A stretch of 64,000 bases of DNA from Azohydromonas australica DSM 1124 (GCF_000430725.1 NZ_KE387203.1:65134-129133), one strand, 5' to 3'; counted from the stretch's first letter, positions 30,624 through 41,972 are shown. The notes: generated from the sequence alone by a model not told the origin. A program made the numbers and translations.

Positions 30624-32923
30624 CAAAACGCAGTCCCGATCTGGAATTGGAAACGTTGAATTCTATCTGCCGGCTGCTTGCGCACCGGCGTGCCCACGCT
30701 GAGCTTGAGCGGACCCACCGGCGAGATCCAGCTCAGGCCAATGCCGGCGGACACGCGCAGGTCGTCGAGCTGCATCTTTTCAGACTCGTACCAGACGTTG
30801 CCGGCGTCCATGAAGCCGAACAGGCGCAGCGTCTTGTCGTTGCCCGAGCCCGGCATGGGCACGTAGAGCTCGGCGTTGAGGTTGAGCTTGCGGTTGCCGC
30901 CGAGGTAGGCGCCGGTCGGGTCCACCAGGCCCAGCGAGCCCTGGTCGAAGCCGCGCACCGAGCCCAGGCCGCCGCCGTAGAAGTGCTTGAACACCGGGTA
31001 CGGCCGGCCGCCCAGCCCCTTGCCGTAGCCCAGTTCGGCATTGAGCCCCAGCGTGAAGCGCGGCCCCAGCGCGATGTACTGCTGCACCTGGAAGTTGGTG
31101 CGCAGGTAGCGCGCATCGCCTCCAGCGGAGAGCTCGGCGTTGACGCGCTGGTAGCGCCCGCGCGTGGGCACCAGGGCGCTGTCGCGCTGGTCACGCGCCC
31201 AGCCCAGCGTCAGCGGCAGCGACAGGGCGGTGTCGCCGAAGCTCTTGCGGTACTCCAGGTACTTGACGGGCAGCGCGCTGCCCTCGATCGTCGTGCGCTC
31301 GACGCCGACGCCGAAGAACACCGTGTCGTACTCGGAGAAAGGCACCCCGAAGCGGATCGCGGCGCCGGGCGTGATGAGCTTGTAGTCCTCGCCCTGGCTG
31401 TTGATGGGGCGGCTGGTGCGGTAGTACAGGTCCACCGCGCGCGAGATGCCGTCGATGGTGAAGTACGGATCGACGGTGGAGAGCACCAGCTGCCGGTTGT
31501 AGCGGCTGGTGTTGACCTCCACGCCCAGGTAATTGCCGCTGCCGAACACGTTCTCCTGGCGGATCGAGCCGGAGAGCGTGAGCTTCTCGGCGCTGGAGAA
31601 GCCCGCGCCCAGCATCAGGTTGCCGGTGGGCTTCTCCGTCACGTTGACGGTCAGGTCCACCTGGTCCAGCGCGCCGGGCACCTCCTCGGTGTCCACCGCC
31701 ACGTCCTTGAAGTAGCCCAGGCGGTCCACGCGGTCGCGCGAGAGCTTGATGCGCTGGCCGTCGTACCAGGACGACTCGAACTGGCGGAACTCGCGCCGGA
31801 TCACCTCGTCGCGCGTGCGCGTGTTGCCCGCGACGTTGATGCGGCGCACGTACACGCGGCGCTGCGGATCGGCCGCCAGCACCAGCGACACCTGGCCGTT
31901 GGCACGGTCGATCTCGGGACGCGACTCCACGCGCGCGAAAGCGTAGCCGTAGAAGCCGAAGCGCTCGGTGAACAGGCGCACCGTCTCGGCCACGTCCTCG
32001 CTGCGGTAGGGCTCGCCGGGCTTGACCTTGACCAGGGAGCGGAACTCGTCTTCCTTGCCCAGCAGGTCGCCCTCCAGCTTCACGCCGGTGACGGTGTAGG
32101 GCTGGCCTTCGCGGACGGAGATCGTGATCGAGATCTCCTGCTTGTCCGGCGAGATCGTGACCTGCGTGGACTCGACGTTGAATTCCAGGTAGCCGCGGTT
32201 GGTGTAGTAGGCGCGCAGCGTCTCCAGGTCGGCGTTGAGCTTGGCGCGCGAGTAGCGGTCGGTCTTGGTGTACCAGGTCAGCCAGCCGCCGGTGGTCTGC
32301 TCCAGCAAGCCCAGCAGTGTGCGCTCGGAGAAGGCCGTGGTGCCGACGATGCGGATGTCCTTGATGCGCGCCGTCTCGCCTTCGACGATGGTGAAGGTGA
32401 CGTTGACGCGGTTGCGCTCCTGCGGCGTGATGGTCGTGACGACCTCGGCACCGTAGAGGCTGCGCGAGAGGTACTGGCGCTTGATCTCCTGCTCGGCGCG
32501 GTCCACCGTGGCACGGTCGAAGGGCAGCCCCTCGCCGATGCCCGCGGACTTCAGCGACTTCAGCAGCGTGTCCTGGTCGAACTCCTTGAGGCCCACGAAG
32601 TTGACGTTGGCGATGATGGAGCGCTCATCGACCACCACCACCACCACCTCGCCCTCGACCTCCAGCCGCACGTCGCGGAACAGGCCCGTGGCGAAGAGCG
32701 CGCGCAGTGCCGCGGAGCCCTTCTCGTCGGTATAGGTGTCGCCGATGCGAAAGGGCAGCGCCGCGAACACGGTACCGGGATCGGTGCGCTGCAGACCTTC
32801 AATGCGGATGTCCTTCAGCACGAAGGGCTCGGCCGCCGTCGCGGGCAAGGCGCAGGCAGCGGCTACCACCGCCACGCTGGCCGCCACAGGGCGCAGCGGG
32901 CTCACAGAACAGGGAAACAGCAT
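30623..32923 (-). CDS. bamA: outer membrane protein assembly factor BamA
   Basis: The 766-residue central subunit of the BAM machine: signal peptide, five POTRA domains (about 25-425, starting FVLKDIRIEGLQRTDPGTVF) and a 16-strand barrel. The L6 motif VRGFDQGSLG and the C-terminal beta signal ending QIGTAF are present. Repeats of the POTRA pattern (VNVTFTIVEGETARIKDIRI, ITISVREGQPYTVTGVKLEG) are clear. Twelve bases after rseP, coupled to skp. Confidence 0.97.
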   Translation of the reverse strand: MLFPCSVSPLRPVAASVAVVAAACALPATAAEPFVLKDIRIEGLQRTDPGTVFAALPFRIGDTYTDEKGSAALRALFATGLFRDVRLEVEGEVVVVVVDERSIIANVNFVGLKEFDQDTLLKSLKSAGIGEGLPFDRATVDRAEQEIKRQYLSRSLYGAEVVTTITPQERNRVNVTFTIVEGETARIKDIRIVGTTAFSERTLLGLLEQTTGGWLTWYTKTDRYSRAKLNADLETLRAYYTNRGYLEFNVESTQVTISPDKQEISITISVREGQPYTVTGVKLEGDLLGKEDEFRSLVKVKPGEPYRSEDVAETVRLFTERFGFYGYAFARVESRPEIDRANGQVSLVLAADPQRRVYVRRINVAGNTRTRDEVIRREFRQFESSWYDGQRIKLSRDRVDRLGYFKDVAVDTEEVPGALDQVDLTVNVTEKPTGNLMLGAGFSSAEKLTLSGSIRQENVFGSGNYLGVEVNTSRYNRQLVLSTVDPYFTIDGISRAVDLYYRTSRPINSQGEDYKLITPGAAIRFGVPFSEYDTVFFGVGVERTTIEGSALPVKYLEYRKSFGDTALSLPLTLGWARDQRDSALVPTRGRYQRVNAELSAGGDARYLRTNFQVQQYIALGPRFTLGLNAELGYGKGLGGRPYPVFKHFYGGGLGSVRGFDQGSLGLVDPTGAYLGGNRKLNLNAELYVPMPGSGNDKTLRLFGFMDAGNVWYESEKMQLDDLRVSAGIGLSWISPVGPLKLSVGTPVRKQPADRIQRFQFQIGTAF

Positions 32924-32935
32924 CGAAAGCGCGCG

Positions 32936-34297
32936 TCAGTGCTGACCCAGAAAGCGGGCCAGATCGTTGGACAGGGCGAGGGTCATCAGCAGCAGGAGAA
33001 TCAGCGCGCCACCGCGCTGCAGCCACTTGAGCCAGAGCTCCGAGACCGGGCGTCCGGTCAAACCCTCAAAAAGATAATACATGAGGTGTCCGCCATCGAG
33101 CATCGGCAGCGGCAGCAGGTTCAGCACGCCCAGGCTCACGCTCACCAGCGCCAGGAAGCCCAGGTAGTACGACAGGCCCTGGTGCACGGACTGCCCCGCG
33201 TAGTCGGCAATGGTCAGCGGGCCGGAGAGGTTCTTGAGCGAGGCCTCGCCCACGAGCATGCGGCCCATCATCTGCAGCGTCAGCGCCGACACCTCCCAGG
33301 TGCGCTGCGCGCCCTGCACCAGCCCGTCCACGGGGCCGCGGCGCACCAGCACCGTCTCGGCCGGACGGCCGACATAGGCGTCGATGCGGCCGATGGCGCG
33401 CGGGCCCTCGCCGTGCAGCCGCGGCTGCACCGTGAGCTCCAGCGTCTGGCCGCGGCGCTCGACCTGCCACTGCATGGGCTGCGGCTCGCCGTTGCGCACG
33501 CTGGCGGCGATGCGCTCGCGCAGGCTGCCGGCATCCATCACCGGCACGTTGTCCACGCGCAGCACCCGGTCCCCGGCACGCAGCCCGGCGCGCTCGGCCG
33601 GGCCGTCGCGCTTGATCTCGCCCAGCACCGGCTCGCTGTAGGGCGCGCCCAGGCCGATGCGCTGCATCAGCGCGGGCTCGACCTCCTGGCCCGCCACGCT
33701 CTGCAGGTCCAGCACGAGGTTGTGCGTGCCCTGCCCCTGCGCGCTGCTCACCATGAGCTGCAGCCGCTCGCCACCCAGCGCCGCCTGCGTGACGTGCCAG
33801 CGCAGGTCGGCGATGGATTCCACGTCCTGCCACTCGGTGCCGTCGCGCGAGACGGCACGCACCCAGTCGCCCGCGCGCATGCCGGCGCGCTCGGACAGGC
33901 TGCCCGCCGCCGGCGCGCCCAGCACGGGCCGCAGCTCCTGCGTGCCCAGCCAGCTGGCCGCCGCGTACAGCAGCACCGCCAGCAGCAGGTTGGCCGCCGG
34001 GCCGGCCGCGACCACGGCCGCGCGCTGCCACAGCGGCTTGTTGTTGAAGGCCTGATCGCGCTCGTGCGGCGCCACCGGCGTCTCGCGCTCGTCGAGCATG
34101 CGCACGTAGCCGCCCAGCGGCAGCAGCGAGACGACGAATTCGGTGTCGCCCTTCTGGCGCCGCCACAGCACCTTGCCGAAGCCCACCGAGAAGCGCAGGA
34201 CCTTGACGCCGCAGGCGCGCGCCACGCGGTAGTGCCCGTACTCGTGCACCACCACCAGCACGCCCAGCGTCAGCAGGAACGCCAGCAGCGTGCTCAT
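32936..34297 (-). CDS. rseP: site-2 protease RseP
   Basis: A 453-residue inner-membrane metalloprotease that cuts the anti-sigma factor RseA after DegS and clears signal-peptide remnants. The zinc motif HEYGH lies in the first helix ([12 protein letters not shown]), and the third metal ligand is in [13 protein letters not shown]; two PDZ domains (about 115-200 and 205-285) lie between. Four transmembrane helices. The ATG overlaps the dxr stop by four bases. The outer-membrane genes downstream are typical targets of the sigma-E response it triggers. Confidence 0.96.
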   Translation of the reverse strand: MSTLLAFLLTLGVLVVVHEYGHYRVARACGVKVLRFSVGFGKVLWRRQKGDTEFVVSLLPLGGYVRMLDERETPVAPHERDQAFNNKPLWQRAAVVAAGPAANLLLAVLLYAAASWLGTQELRPVLGAPAAGSLSERAGMRAGDWVRAVSRDGTEWQDVESIADLRWHVTQAALGGERLQLMVSSAQGQGTHNLVLDLQSVAGQEVEPALMQRIGLGAPYSEPVLGEIKRDGPAERAGLRAGDRVLRVDNVPVMDAGSLRERIAASVRNGEPQPMQWQVERRGQTLELTVQPRLHGEGPRAIGRIDAYVGRPAETVLVRRGPVDGLVQGAQRTWEVSALTLQMMGRMLVGEASLKNLSGPLTIADYAGQSVHQGLSYYLGFLALVSVSLGVLNLLPLPMLDGGHLMYYLFEGLTGRPVSELWLKWLQRGGALILLLLMTLALSNDLARFLGQH

Positions 34298-35487
34298 CTC
34301 GTCAGCCCCTCGACGAACTGCCGGGCCTGGGCGCGCGCTCGCTCGTCCAGCGCCAGCAGGTCCTGCAGCGCGGCCTGCACGGGCAGTTGCGGCTGCACCC
34401 GCTCGATCGTGGCGGCGTTGACGCGGTGGATGTCGGTGAAGCCGATGCGGCCGTCCAGGAACGCGGCCACGGCCTCCTCGTTGGCGGCGTTGAGCACGGC
34501 CGTGCTGCCCTCGGGCCCGCACAGCGCGTCGAAGGCCAGCTGCAGCCCCGGGAAGCGCTCGGGATCCGGCGGCTCGAAGGTCAGCGCCGACAGCCGGGTG
34601 AAGTCCAGCAGCTCGGCGCCAGACTCGATGCGCTGCGGATGCGCCAGCCCCACCGCGATGGGCACGCGCATGTCGGGCGTGCCCAGCTGCGCCAGCACCG
34701 AACGGTCGCGGCACACGACCATCGAGTGGATGATGCTCTGCGGATGGATGACGACGCGGATCTGCTCGGGCTGCAGATCGAACAGCCAGCGCGCCTCGAT
34801 CACCTCCAGCGCCTTGTTCATCATGGTGGCCGAGTCCACCGAGATCTTGCGCCCCATGACCCAGTTCGGATGCGCGCAGGCCTCCTGCGGCGTCACGGCC
34901 GTGAGCGAGGCCGGGTCGCGCTGCCGGAAGGGGCCGCCCGAGGCCGTGAGGATGATGTGGTCGATGCGCGCGGCCCAGGCGCCGCGGTCGTCGGGCAGGC
35001 ACTGGAAGATGGCCGAGTGCTCGCTGTCGATGGGCAGCAGCGTGGCGCCGCCGGCGTGCACCGCGTCCATGAACAGCTGTCCGCCCACCACCAGCGCTTC
35101 CTTGTTGGCCAGCAGCAGCCGCTTGCCCGCGCGCGCCGCGGCCAGGCACGGCGCCAGGCCGGCGGCGCCGACGATGGCGGCCATCACCGTATCCACCTCC
35201 GGATGCGCCGCCAGCTCGCACAGCGCCTCGGGGCCGCTGAGCACCTCGGTGGCGCAGCCGCCGTCGCGCAGCAGCGCGCGCAGGCGTTGCGCGCCGACCT
35301 CGTCGGCCACCACGGCGAAACGCGGCCGCCACTGCAGGCACTGCGCCGCCAGCTCCTCGATGCGCTGGTGCGCGCTGAGCGCGAACACCTCGTAGCGCTC
35401 GGGGTGGCGCGCCACCACGTCCAGCGTGCTGGTGCCGATGGAGCCGGTGGCGCCCAGGATCGTGAGCCGCTGCTTGCTGCAAGTCAT
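34294..35487 (-). CDS. dxr: 1-deoxy-D-xylulose 5-phosphate reductoisomerase
   Basis: A 397-residue NADPH enzyme making MEP, the committed step of the non-mevalonate isoprenoid route. The nucleotide fold begins [47 protein letters not shown] and [10 protein letters not shown] are the substrate and metal motifs. ispG further along supplies a later step. ATG 35487 starts four residues before the conserved block; the frame continues upstream without homology. Confidence 0.96.
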   Translation of the reverse strand: MTCSKQRLTILGATGSIGTSTLDVVARHPERYEVFALSAHQRIEELAAQCLQWRPRFAVVADEVGAQRLRALLRDGGCATEVLSGPEALCELAAHPEVDTVMAAIVGAAGLAPCLAAARAGKRLLLANKEALVVGGQLFMDAVHAGGATLLPIDSEHSAIFQCLPDDRGAWAARIDHIILTASGGPFRQRDPASLTAVTPQEACAHPNWVMGRKISVDSATMMNKALEVIEARWLFDLQPEQIRVVIHPQSIIHSMVVCRDRSVLAQLGTPDMRVPIAVGLAHPQRIESGAELLDFTRLSALTFEPPDPERFPGLQLAFDALCGPEGSTAVLNAANEEAVAAFLDGRIGFTDIHRVNAATIERVQPQLPVQAALQDLLALDERARAQARQFVEGLTR

Positions 35488-35542
35488 GACGATGGATCTC
35501 GAAGAGGCCCGCGCGCGAAGGAGTGCGGCCGCGGGCGAGGTG

Positions 35543-36367
35543 TCAGAGCGCGGACAGCGCCAGCGCGATGGGGAACACGGGCAGCAGCGCGTCGATGCGG
35601 TCGAGCACGCCACCGTGGCCCGGCAGCAGCGTGCTGCTGTCCTTGGCGCCGGCCGCGCGCTTGACCAGGGACTCGAACAGGTCGCCCACCACGCTCATGC
35701 CCACCAGCAGCAGCACGCCCACGACCAGCAGTGCCGGTCCGTGCGCCGCCATGAGGCGGCCGTAGAGGCTGGAGCGGTCCCCATCCAGCGTCAGCCACAG
35801 CAGCGCCAGCACCAGCACGCCCACCAGGCCGCTGATGGCGCCTTCCCAGCTTTTGCCGGGGCTGATGGTCAGTGCCAGCTTGCGCCGCCCGAAGCGCCGT
35901 CCGCCGAAGTAGGCCGCGATGTCGGCCATCCACACCAGGCAGAAGACGGAAAGAATGAAGTTCAGGCCCAGCGCGCGCGCCTGCGCCAGGGCCAGCCAGC
36001 CCAGCCACAGCAGCAGCAGGCCCAGCGCCATGCGCAGCCCGCGCGGCAGCCGGGGCCAGCCCGCCACGCCGGCGCGCAGCGTCAGCATGCCGCCGAGCAC
36101 CCAGGCCGCGGCCGCCAGGCCCCAGGCCGGCGTGGGCGGCTGCTGCGTCCAGCCCGCGGCCAGCGCGCCGGCACAGGCTGCGGCCAGCACGACGCCCAGG
36201 GCGACAGCGACGCCGGAAGCCGCGCCGTTGAGGCGCATCCACTCCCAGCCGGCCGCGCCGATGAAGGCCAGCGTCAGCAGCGCGAACCAGCGCGTGTCGG
36301 GCGCCAGCAGCGCCGGGATCAGCAGGCCCAGCAGGACCAGCGCCGTGATCACGCGCTGCTTGAGCAT
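35543..36367 (-). CDS. cdsA: phosphatidate cytidylyltransferase
   Basis: A 274-residue multi-helix inner-membrane enzyme forming CDP-diacylglycerol, precursor of all phospholipids. The CDS signature near the C-terminus, [20 protein letters not shown] followed by GVLDRID, is complete, and [20 protein letters not shown] is the conserved metal-binding region. About eight helices. Ten bases after uppS and 55 before dxr. Confidence 0.95.
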   Translation of the reverse strand: MLKQRVITALVLLGLLIPALLAPDTRWFALLTLAFIGAAGWEWMRLNGAASGVAVALGVVLAAACAGALAAGWTQQPPTPAWGLAAAAWVLGGMLTLRAGVAGWPRLPRGLRMALGLLLLWLGWLALAQARALGLNFILSVFCLVWMADIAAYFGGRRFGRRKLALTISPGKSWEGAISGLVGVLVLALLWLTLDGDRSSLYGRLMAAHGPALLVVGVLLLVGMSVVGDLFESLVKRAAGAKDSSTLLPGHGGVLDRIDALLPVFPIALALSAL

Positions 36368-36377
36368 GGAAGGCTCC

Positions 36378-37121
36378 TCAGGCGCGCAGCGCCTGCGGTT
36401 GGGCGTCGGGCACGCCGCCGAAGCGGCGCTCGCGTGAGGCGTAGTCGCGCAGCGCGGCATCGAGCTGCGCCTCGCCGAACTCGGGCCAGAGGCAGTCGCT
36501 GAACACCAGCTCGGAATACGCCACCTGCCACAGCAGGAAGTTGCTGATGCGCACCTCGCCGCCGGTGCGGATGAACAGGTCGGGATCGGGCGCATGGCCC
36601 ATGGCCATGAGCTGGCTCAGCCGCACCTCGTCCAGCTCCTCGGGGCGCAGCCCCAGCGCCAGGGCGCGCTGGCAGGCCTGCAGGATGTCCCAGCGGCCGC
36701 CGTAGTTGAAGGCCACCGACAGCGTGATGCGGGTGTTGTGCGCAGTGGCGTTCTCGGCCTGCTGCCAGGCCGCGCGCACGCGCTCGGAGACGGCGGCGCG
36801 GTCGCCGATGATGCGGATGCGCACGCCCTCCTTCTCCAGCTTGGTGAGGTACTTGGACACCGCCACCAGCACCAGGCTCATGAGCCCGGAGACCTCGTCG
36901 GTGGGCCGCTTCCAGTTCTCGGAGGAAAAGGCGAAGACCGTGAGGTATTCGATGCCACGGTCGGCGCAGGCCTGCACCGTGCGCACCAGCGCGTCCACGC
37001 CGTGCTTGTGGCCGAAGATGCGCGGCATGAAACGCCGCTTGGCCCAGCGGCCGTTGCCATCCATCACGATGGCCACGTGGCGCGGAATGCGCTGGCCTTG
37101 CTCCACGGACGGGTGCTGCAT
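36378..37121 (-). CDS. uppS: undecaprenyl diphosphate synthase
   Basis: A 247-residue cis-prenyltransferase that extends farnesyl diphosphate to the C55 carrier of peptidoglycan and O-antigen sugars. The start HVAIVMDGNGRWAKRR holds the catalytic Asp; FAFSSENWKRP and DLFIRTGGEVRISNFLLWQ are the conserved regions II-V. It uses products of the MEP pathway (dxr nearby, ispG further along). Confidence 0.96.
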   Translation of the reverse strand: MQHPSVEQGQRIPRHVAIVMDGNGRWAKRRFMPRIFGHKHGVDALVRTVQACADRGIEYLTVFAFSSENWKRPTDEVSGLMSLVLVAVSKYLTKLEKEGVRIRIIGDRAAVSERVRAAWQQAENATAHNTRITLSVAFNYGGRWDILQACQRALALGLRPEELDEVRLSQLMAMGHAPDPDLFIRTGGEVRISNFLLWQVAYSELVFSDCLWPEFGEAQLDAALRDYASRERRFGGVPDAQPQALRA

Positions 37122-37144
37122 CAGAAAAACACGCCGTGCCGCGG

Positions 37145-37705
37145 TCAGACCGCGAGGATCTCGGCTTCCTTGGCCGCGACCAGCTTGTCGATCTCGGCCA
37201 CGGTGCGGTCGGTGAGCTTCTGCATCTCGTCGAGGCTGCGGCGCTCCTCGTCCTCGGTGATGGCCTTGTCCTTGAGCAGCTTCTTGGCGTGCTCGTTGGC
37301 GTCGCGGCGCAGGTTGCGTACGGCCACCTTGGCGTCCTCGCCGGCGTGGCGCACGACCTTGGTCAGCTCCTTGCGGCGCTCCTCGGTCAGCGCGGGCATC
37401 GGCACGCGCAGCAGGTCACCCTGCGCAGCGGGGTTCAGGCCCAGGTCGGACTCGCGGATGGCCTTCTCGATCTTGGGGCCCATGCCCTTTTCCCACGGCT
37501 GCACGCTGATGGTGCGCGCATCGAGCAGGCTGACGTTGGCCACCTGGCTCAGCGGCACCATCGAGCCGTAGTACTCCACGTGCACTTGGTCCAGCAGCCC
37601 GGGGTGGGCGCGGCCGGTGCGCACCTTCTGCAGTTCCTGCTTGAAGGCCTCGATGGTCCTGGCCATCTTCTGTTCGGCCGTCTTGCGGATGTCGGCAATG
37701 CTCAT
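37145..37705 (-). CDS. frr: ribosome recycling factor
   Basis: A 186-residue tRNA-shaped protein that splits post-termination ribosomes with [32 protein letters not shown] and the C-terminal helix bundle are canonical. Twelve bases from pyrH, in the conserved order rpsB-tsf-pyrH-frr-uppS-cdsA-dxr. Confidence 0.97.
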   Translation of the reverse strand: MSIADIRKTAEQKMARTIEAFKQELQKVRTGRAHPGLLDQVHVEYYGSMVPLSQVANVSLLDARTISVQPWEKGMGPKIEKAIRESDLGLNPAAQGDLLRVPMPALTEERRKELTKVVRHAGEDAKVAVRNLRRDANEHAKKLLKDKAITEDEERRSLDEMQKLTDRTVAEIDKLVAAKEAEILAV

Positions 37706-37717
37706 CGATAGCTCCTC

Positions 37718-38428
37718 TTACACATGCACCAGCGTGCCCTCGTCCTCGCCCATGACCACGCGCTTGAGCGCGCCGGGCTTGAAGATCGAGAACACCTTGA
37801 TCGGCAGCTTCTGGTCGCGGCACAGCGCAAAGGCGGTGGCGTCGAGCACCTGCAGGTTGCGCGCGATGGCCTCGTCGAAGCTGATGCGCGCGTAGCGCGT
37901 CGCGTCGGGGTCCTTCTTCGGGTCGGCGCTGTAGACGCCATCGACCTTGGTCGCCTTGAGCATCACCTCGGCGCCGATCTCGGCGCCGCGCAGCGCGGCG
38001 GCGGTGTCGGTGGTGAAGAAGGGATTGCCGGTGCCCGCGGCGAACACCACGACCTTGCCTTCTTCCAGGTACTGCAGCGCCTTGGGCCGCACGTAGGGCT
38101 CCACCACCTGCTCGATGTTGATGGCCGACATCACGCGGGCGGTCATGCCCTCCTGGCGCATCGTGTCGGCCAGGGCCAGCGAGTTCATGACGGTGGCAAG
38201 CATGCCCATGTAGTCGGCCGTGGCACGGTCCATGCCCACGGAGCCGCCGGCCACGCCACGGAAGATGTTGCCGCCACCGATGACCACGGCTACTTCGCAG
38301 CCCAGCTGCGTCACCTCCTGGATCTCGCGCACCATGCGCACGATGGTGGCGCGGTTGATGCCATAGGCATCGTCGCCCATCAGGGCCTCGCCCGAAAGTT
38401 TCAGCAGGATGCGCTTGTAGGCCGGCAT
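37718..38428 (-). CDS. pyrH: UMP kinase
   Basis: A 236-residue hexameric kinase of the amino-acid-kinase fold phosphorylating [27 protein letters not shown] and the acceptor region [13 protein letters not shown] are present, as is [30 protein letters not shown]. Normal length. Downstream of tsf by 97 bases that contain two hairpins. Confidence 0.97.
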   Translation of the reverse strand: MPAYKRILLKLSGEALMGDDAYGINRATIVRMVREIQEVTQLGCEVAVVIGGGNIFRGVAGGSVGMDRATADYMGMLATVMNSLALADTMRQEGMTARVMSAINIEQVVEPYVRPKALQYLEEGKVVVFAAGTGNPFFTTDTAAALRGAEIGAEVMLKATKVDGVYSADPKKDPDATRYARISFDEAIARNLQVLDATAFALCRDQKLPIKVFSIFKPGALKRVVMGEDEGTLVHV

Positions 38429-38470
38429 GCGGCGGTTCTCCCTGAAGAAGTGAGAGTGGGTAAGTCTAAA

Positions 38471-38516
38471 GGGCCGCCCACGGCGGCCCCGTGCCCTGCG
38501 TCAACGCACGCAGGGC
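38471..38516 (-). other. tandem hairpins between tsf and pyrH
   Basis: In transcription order: GCCCTGCGT/ACGCAGGGC (38493-38501 with 38508-38516), only 10 bases after the tsf stop, then GGGCCGCC/GGCGGCCC (38471-38478 with 38482-38489) followed by a short TTTA. The second resembles a weak terminator. They may reduce pyrH-frr expression relative to rpsB-tsf. Confidence 0.5.
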
Positions 38517-38525
38517 GTGCCAGGC

Positions 38526-39422
38526 TTACTGGCCCTTGGCGGCGGCGACCTGCGCGGCCACTTCGGCGGCGAAGTCGTCGGTCTTCTTCTCGATGCCTTC
38601 GCCGACCACGTACAGCGTGAAGCCCTTCACCGTGGTCTGCTTTTCCTTGAGCATCGCGGCCACGGTCTGCTTGCCGTCGGCGGCCTTGACGAAGACCTGG
38701 TCCAGCAGCGAGACCTCCTTGAGGAACTTCTGCACCGAGCCCTCGACCATCTTGGCCACGATCTCGGCCGGCTTGCCGCTCTCGGCAGCCTTCTCGGCGG
38801 CGATCTTGCGCTCCTTCTCCACCACCTCGGCGGACACCTCGGCGCCGGACAGCGCCGCGGGCTTCATGGCCGCCACGTGCATGGCCACGTCCTTGGCCGC
38901 CACGTCGTCGCCCTCGAACTCCACGATCACGCCGATGCGCGTGCCGTGCAGGTACGAGGCCAGCTTGCCGCCACCCTCATAGCGCTTGAAGCGGCGGATG
39001 GACATGTTCTCGCCGATCTTGCCGATCAGGCCCTTGCGCACGTCTTCCACCGTCGGGCCGAAGCCGTCCTGCTCCAGCGGCAGCGCGCCGATGGCTTCCA
39101 CGTCGGCCGGGTTGTGCTGGGCGATCAGGCCGGCAATGCTCTTGGCCAGGGCCAGGAACGAGTCGTTCTTGGTGACGAAGTCGGTTTCGCAGTTGACTTC
39201 GACCAGTGCGCCGGTCGTGCCGTTGACGGCAGCGGCCACGACGCCCTCGGCGGTGATGCGCGAGGCGGCCTTGCCGGCCTTGTTGCCAAGCTTGACGCGC
39301 AGGATCTCCTCGGCGCGGTCCATGTCGCCGTCGGCCTCCGTCAGCGCCTTCTTGCACTCCATCATCGGCGCGTCGGTCTTGGCGCGCAGCGAGGCGACCA
39401 TGCTTGCGGTAATTGCGGGCAT
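38526..39422 (-). CDS. tsf: elongation factor Ts
   Basis: A 298-residue guanine nucleotide exchange factor for EF-Tu. The N-terminal UBA-like domain has [19 protein letters not shown], then [16 protein letters not shown], the EF-Tu-contacting motif with the TDF triad. Normal length. Ends [16 protein letters not shown]. Confidence 0.97.
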   Translation of the reverse strand: MPAITASMVASLRAKTDAPMMECKKALTEADGDMDRAEEILRVKLGNKAGKAASRITAEGVVAAAVNGTTGALVEVNCETDFVTKNDSFLALAKSIAGLIAQHNPADVEAIGALPLEQDGFGPTVEDVRKGLIGKIGENMSIRRFKRYEGGGKLASYLHGTRIGVIVEFEGDDVAAKDVAMHVAAMKPAALSGAEVSAEVVEKERKIAAEKAAESGKPAEIVAKMVEGSVQKFLKEVSLLDQVFVKAADGKQTVAAMLKEKQTTVKGFTLYVVGEGIEKKTDDFAAEVAAQVAAAKGQ

Positions 39423-39440
39423 ATGAATCTCCGTTGATTG

Positions 39441-39468
39441 TGAAAAGGGGGCTGTAAGCAGCCCCCTT
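39441..39468 (-). terminator. hairpin terminator/attenuator between rpsB and tsf
   Basis: AAGGGGGCTG (39445-39454) pairs with CAGCCCCCTT (39459-39468) over a 4-base loop, and the minus strand continues TTTT before the tsf leader. It lies 32 bases after the rpsB stop and should set the S2:EF-Ts ratio by partial termination, a known arrangement in other bacteria. Confidence 0.8.
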
Positions 39469-39500
39469 CGTCAGGCCGGTCGCTTCCGGCGCGTGACGGA

Positions 39501-40247
39501 TCAGGCCTCGGCCTGGACCTCGACGAATTCGTCGCCGCCGCCGGACACGGCCTGCACCAGGTCGTTGGTGGCGTTGGCCTTGCCTTCCAGCACGGCGTCA
39601 GCGACAGCGCGCGCGTACAGCGCCACGGCCTTGGCGGAGTCGTCGTTGCCCGGGATCACGTAGTCGATGTCTTCGGGAGAGTGGTTGGTGTCCACCACGC
39701 CCACCACCGGAATGCCCAGCTTCTTGGCTTCGGCCACGGCGATCTTGTGGTAGCCCACGTCGATCACGAACAGGGCGTCAGGCAGCGCGGTCAGGTCGCC
39801 GATGCCGCCGATGTCCTTTTCCAGCTTGGCGATCTCGCGCTGGAACATCAGCGCTTCCTTCTTGATCGAGGGCTGAGTGCCGGCCTCGACCTGGGCCTGC
39901 ATCTCCTTGAGCTTCTTCAGCGAGCCCTTGACGGTCTTGAAGTTGGTCAGCATGCCGCCGAGCCAGCGCTGGTCGACGTAGGGCATGCCGCAACGCTGGG
40001 CTTCCATGGCGACCAGGTCACGGGCCTGGCGCTTGGTGCCCACCATCAGGATGGAGCCGCGCTTGGAAGCCAGCTGGCGCACGAACTTCATCGCTTCCTC
40101 GAACAGCGGCTGCGTCTTTTCGAGGTTGATGATGTGAATCTTGTTGCGATGGCCGTAGATGTACGGGGCCATCTTGGGGTTCCAGAAGCGCGTTTGGTGA
40201 CCGAAGTGGACACCGGCTTCCAGCATTTCACGCATGCTGACGGACAT
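39501..40247 (-). CDS. rpsB: 30S ribosomal protein S2
   Basis: A 248-residue S2: [30 protein letters not shown] is the canonical start, and [15 protein letters not shown] and [22 protein letters not shown] are signature segments. TTGGAG precedes the ATG at 40247; the frame continues upstream through the leader. First gene of the rpsB-tsf-pyrH-frr series. Confidence 0.97.
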   Translation of the reverse strand: MSVSMREMLEAGVHFGHQTRFWNPKMAPYIYGHRNKIHIINLEKTQPLFEEAMKFVRQLASKRGSILMVGTKRQARDLVAMEAQRCGMPYVDQRWLGGMLTNFKTVKGSLKKLKEMQAQVEAGTQPSIKKEALMFQREIAKLEKDIGGIGDLTALPDALFVIDVGYHKIAVAEAKKLGIPVVGVVDTNHSPEDIDYVIPGNDDSAKAVALYARAVADAVLEGKANATNDLVQAVSGGGDEFVEVQAEA

Positions 40248-40404
40248 GGAAAAGCTCCAAAAGGTTAGGTCTTGAGGCCGGCGTGAATCCCTGCGTTTGC
40301 ACCCGGGAAGAGCGCAGGAGGGACACCTTGGGAATCGCCGGCATCGCGAGTCACGTTTTTCGCCGCGCGCCAAGCACCATGCCAGGCTGGGGAAAAACCC
40401 GAAG

Positions 40405-40410
40405 ATTGTA
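40405..40410 (-). promoter_or_regulatory. promoter -10 of rpsB
   Basis: Minus-strand TACAAT in GTGCTACAATCTTC lies 157 bases before the rpsB ATG, leaving a leader of about 150 bases that could fold as the S2-binding control RNA known for rpsB in other bacteria (not verified here). The -35 is unclear. The same TACAATCT word precedes hisZ and ndk. Confidence 0.5.
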
Positions 40411-40475
40411 GCACCTGCGCAAAACGCGCCCCGACGTTGCCCCCCTGCACCGCTTGGGCTAGCCTGCGCCGCGCC

Positions 40476-41972
40476 ATGCAGCCCATCACCCTTCCCGCTC
40501 ACGATTTACCTCTGCACGACCTGCCCGCCACGCGGCGCCTGGAGCAGCGCGCGCTGGCCGCCGTGCCGCCGGGCACGCTGGTGGCGCGCGCCGGCCTGGC
40601 CACGGCACGCCTGGCGCTGGCCCTGGCGCCGCACGCGCGGCACTGCTGGGTGCTGGCCGGCCCAGGCCACAACGGTGCCGACGCGCTGGAGGCGGCCTCT
40701 CACCTGGCGCGCGCCGGCCGCACAGTAACGGCCAGCGTCTTTGCCGCCGACGTCCACGCCCTTGTGTCGGCCGCCGCGCAGTCGCTGCAGAGCGCGCGCG
40801 AGGCCGGCGCCACCATCGTGCTGAACGACCCCACGCCGCCGGCGGATTGCCTGCTTTCCCTGGACGGGCTGCTGGGCATCGGCAGCGCCCGCGCCATCGA
40901 AGGCGCCATGGCCCAGGCGGTGTTGGGCTTCAACGCCATGCGCGGCACGCGGCTGGCGGTGGACGTGCCCTCCGGCCTGGATGCCGGCACCGGCCGCACC
41001 GTCGGCGATGCCGTCGCACGCGCCACCGACACGCTGACCATGCTCAATCTCAAGACCGGGCTGTTCACCGGCGCCGGGCGCGAGCACTGCGGCCGCCTGT
41101 GGCTCGACACGCTGGACGTGGTGGACGACGAAGCGCCGCAGGCCTGGCTGGGCGGCCTCGCACAGCGGGAGACGGCACGCCCTGCGCGCGGCCACGCGCA
41201 GCACAAGGGCAGCTACGGCGACGCGCTGGTCATCGCCGGCGCACAGGGCATGCATGGCGCCGCGCTGCTGGCCGCGCGTGCCGCCCTGTCCGCCGGGGCC
41301 GGCCGCGTCTACCTGAGCCTGCTCGAAGGCACGCTGGCCCTGGACCCGACCCGCCCGGAGCTGATGCAGCGCGAGGCGCTGTGGCGTTCGACGCCCGAGC
41401 GCCTGGGCAGTGCGACCGTCCTGTGCGGCTGCGGCGGCGGACAGGCAGTGGCCGCGGCGCTGCCCAACCTGCTGGAACATGCCGCGCGCCTGGTACTCGA
41501 TGCCGATGGTCTCAATGCCGTCGCTGCCGACATGGCCCTGGCGCGATCGCTGCGCGATCGCACTGGCCGCGGCCAGGCAACGGTGCTGACGCCTCACCCG
41601 CTGGAGGCGGCCCGACTGCTGGGCTGCAGCGCGGCCGAGATCCAGGCCGACCGGCTCACCGCCGCACAGCGGCTGGCCGAGGACCTGGGCGCCGTGGTGG
41701 TGCTCAAGGGATCCGGCAGCGTGGTGGCCGCCCCCGGGACACTGCCGATCGTCAATGCCACCGGCAATGCGGCACTGGCCAGCCCCGGCACGGGCGACGT
41801 GCTGGCAGGCTGGCTCACCGGGCAGTGGAGCGCGCTCGCCACGGGTATGGCCTCGCTGCAGGGGCTGGTGGCTGCCGGTGTGCAACTGCACGGCGCCGCG
41901 GCCGACACCCATGCGCTGAACGGTCCGCTGCTGGCCCTGGAGCTGATTGACGCCATGCGCCGCCTGGCCTGA
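40476..41972 (+). CDS. nnr: bifunctional NAD(P)H-hydrate epimerase/dehydratase
   Basis: A 498-residue fusion repairing hydrated NAD(P)H. The N-terminal epimerase half (about 1-215) has [21 protein letters not shown] and [14 protein letters not shown]; the C-terminal ADP-dependent dehydratase half (about 230-498) has [38 protein letters not shown] and the ribokinase-like [20 protein letters not shown]. Both active sites look complete. It diverges from rpsB; TAGCCT at 40460-40465 is a poor -10 candidate. Convergent with rnr. Confidence 0.94.
   Translation: MQPITLPAHDLPLHDLPATRRLEQRALAAVPPGTLVARAGLATARLALALAPHARHCWVLAGPGHNGADALEAASHLARAGRTVTASVFAADVHALVSAAAQSLQSAREAGATIVLNDPTPPADCLLSLDGLLGIGSARAIEGAMAQAVLGFNAMRGTRLAVDVPSGLDAGTGRTVGDAVARATDTLTMLNLKTGLFTGAGREHCGRLWLDTLDVVDDEAPQAWLGGLAQRETARPARGHAQHKGSYGDALVIAGAQGMHGAALLAARAALSAGAGRVYLSLLEGTLALDPTRPELMQREALWRSTPERLGSATVLCGCGGGQAVAAALPNLLEHAARLVLDADGLNAVAADMALARSLRDRTGRGQATVLTPHPLEAARLLGCSAAEIQADRLTAAQRLAEDLGAVVVLKGSGSVVAAPGTLPIVNATGNAALASPGTGDVLAGWLTGQWSALATGMASLQGLVAAGVQLHGAAADTHALNGPLLALELIDAMRRLA

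Noticed and set aside
30647-35395. A plus-strand frame of about 1580 codons antisense to skp-bamA-rseP-dxr
   Set aside because: It mirrors well-recognised genes on the other strand; its translation is His/Gln/Val/Arg-rich low-complexity text without domains, the usual effect of GC-rich third positions.
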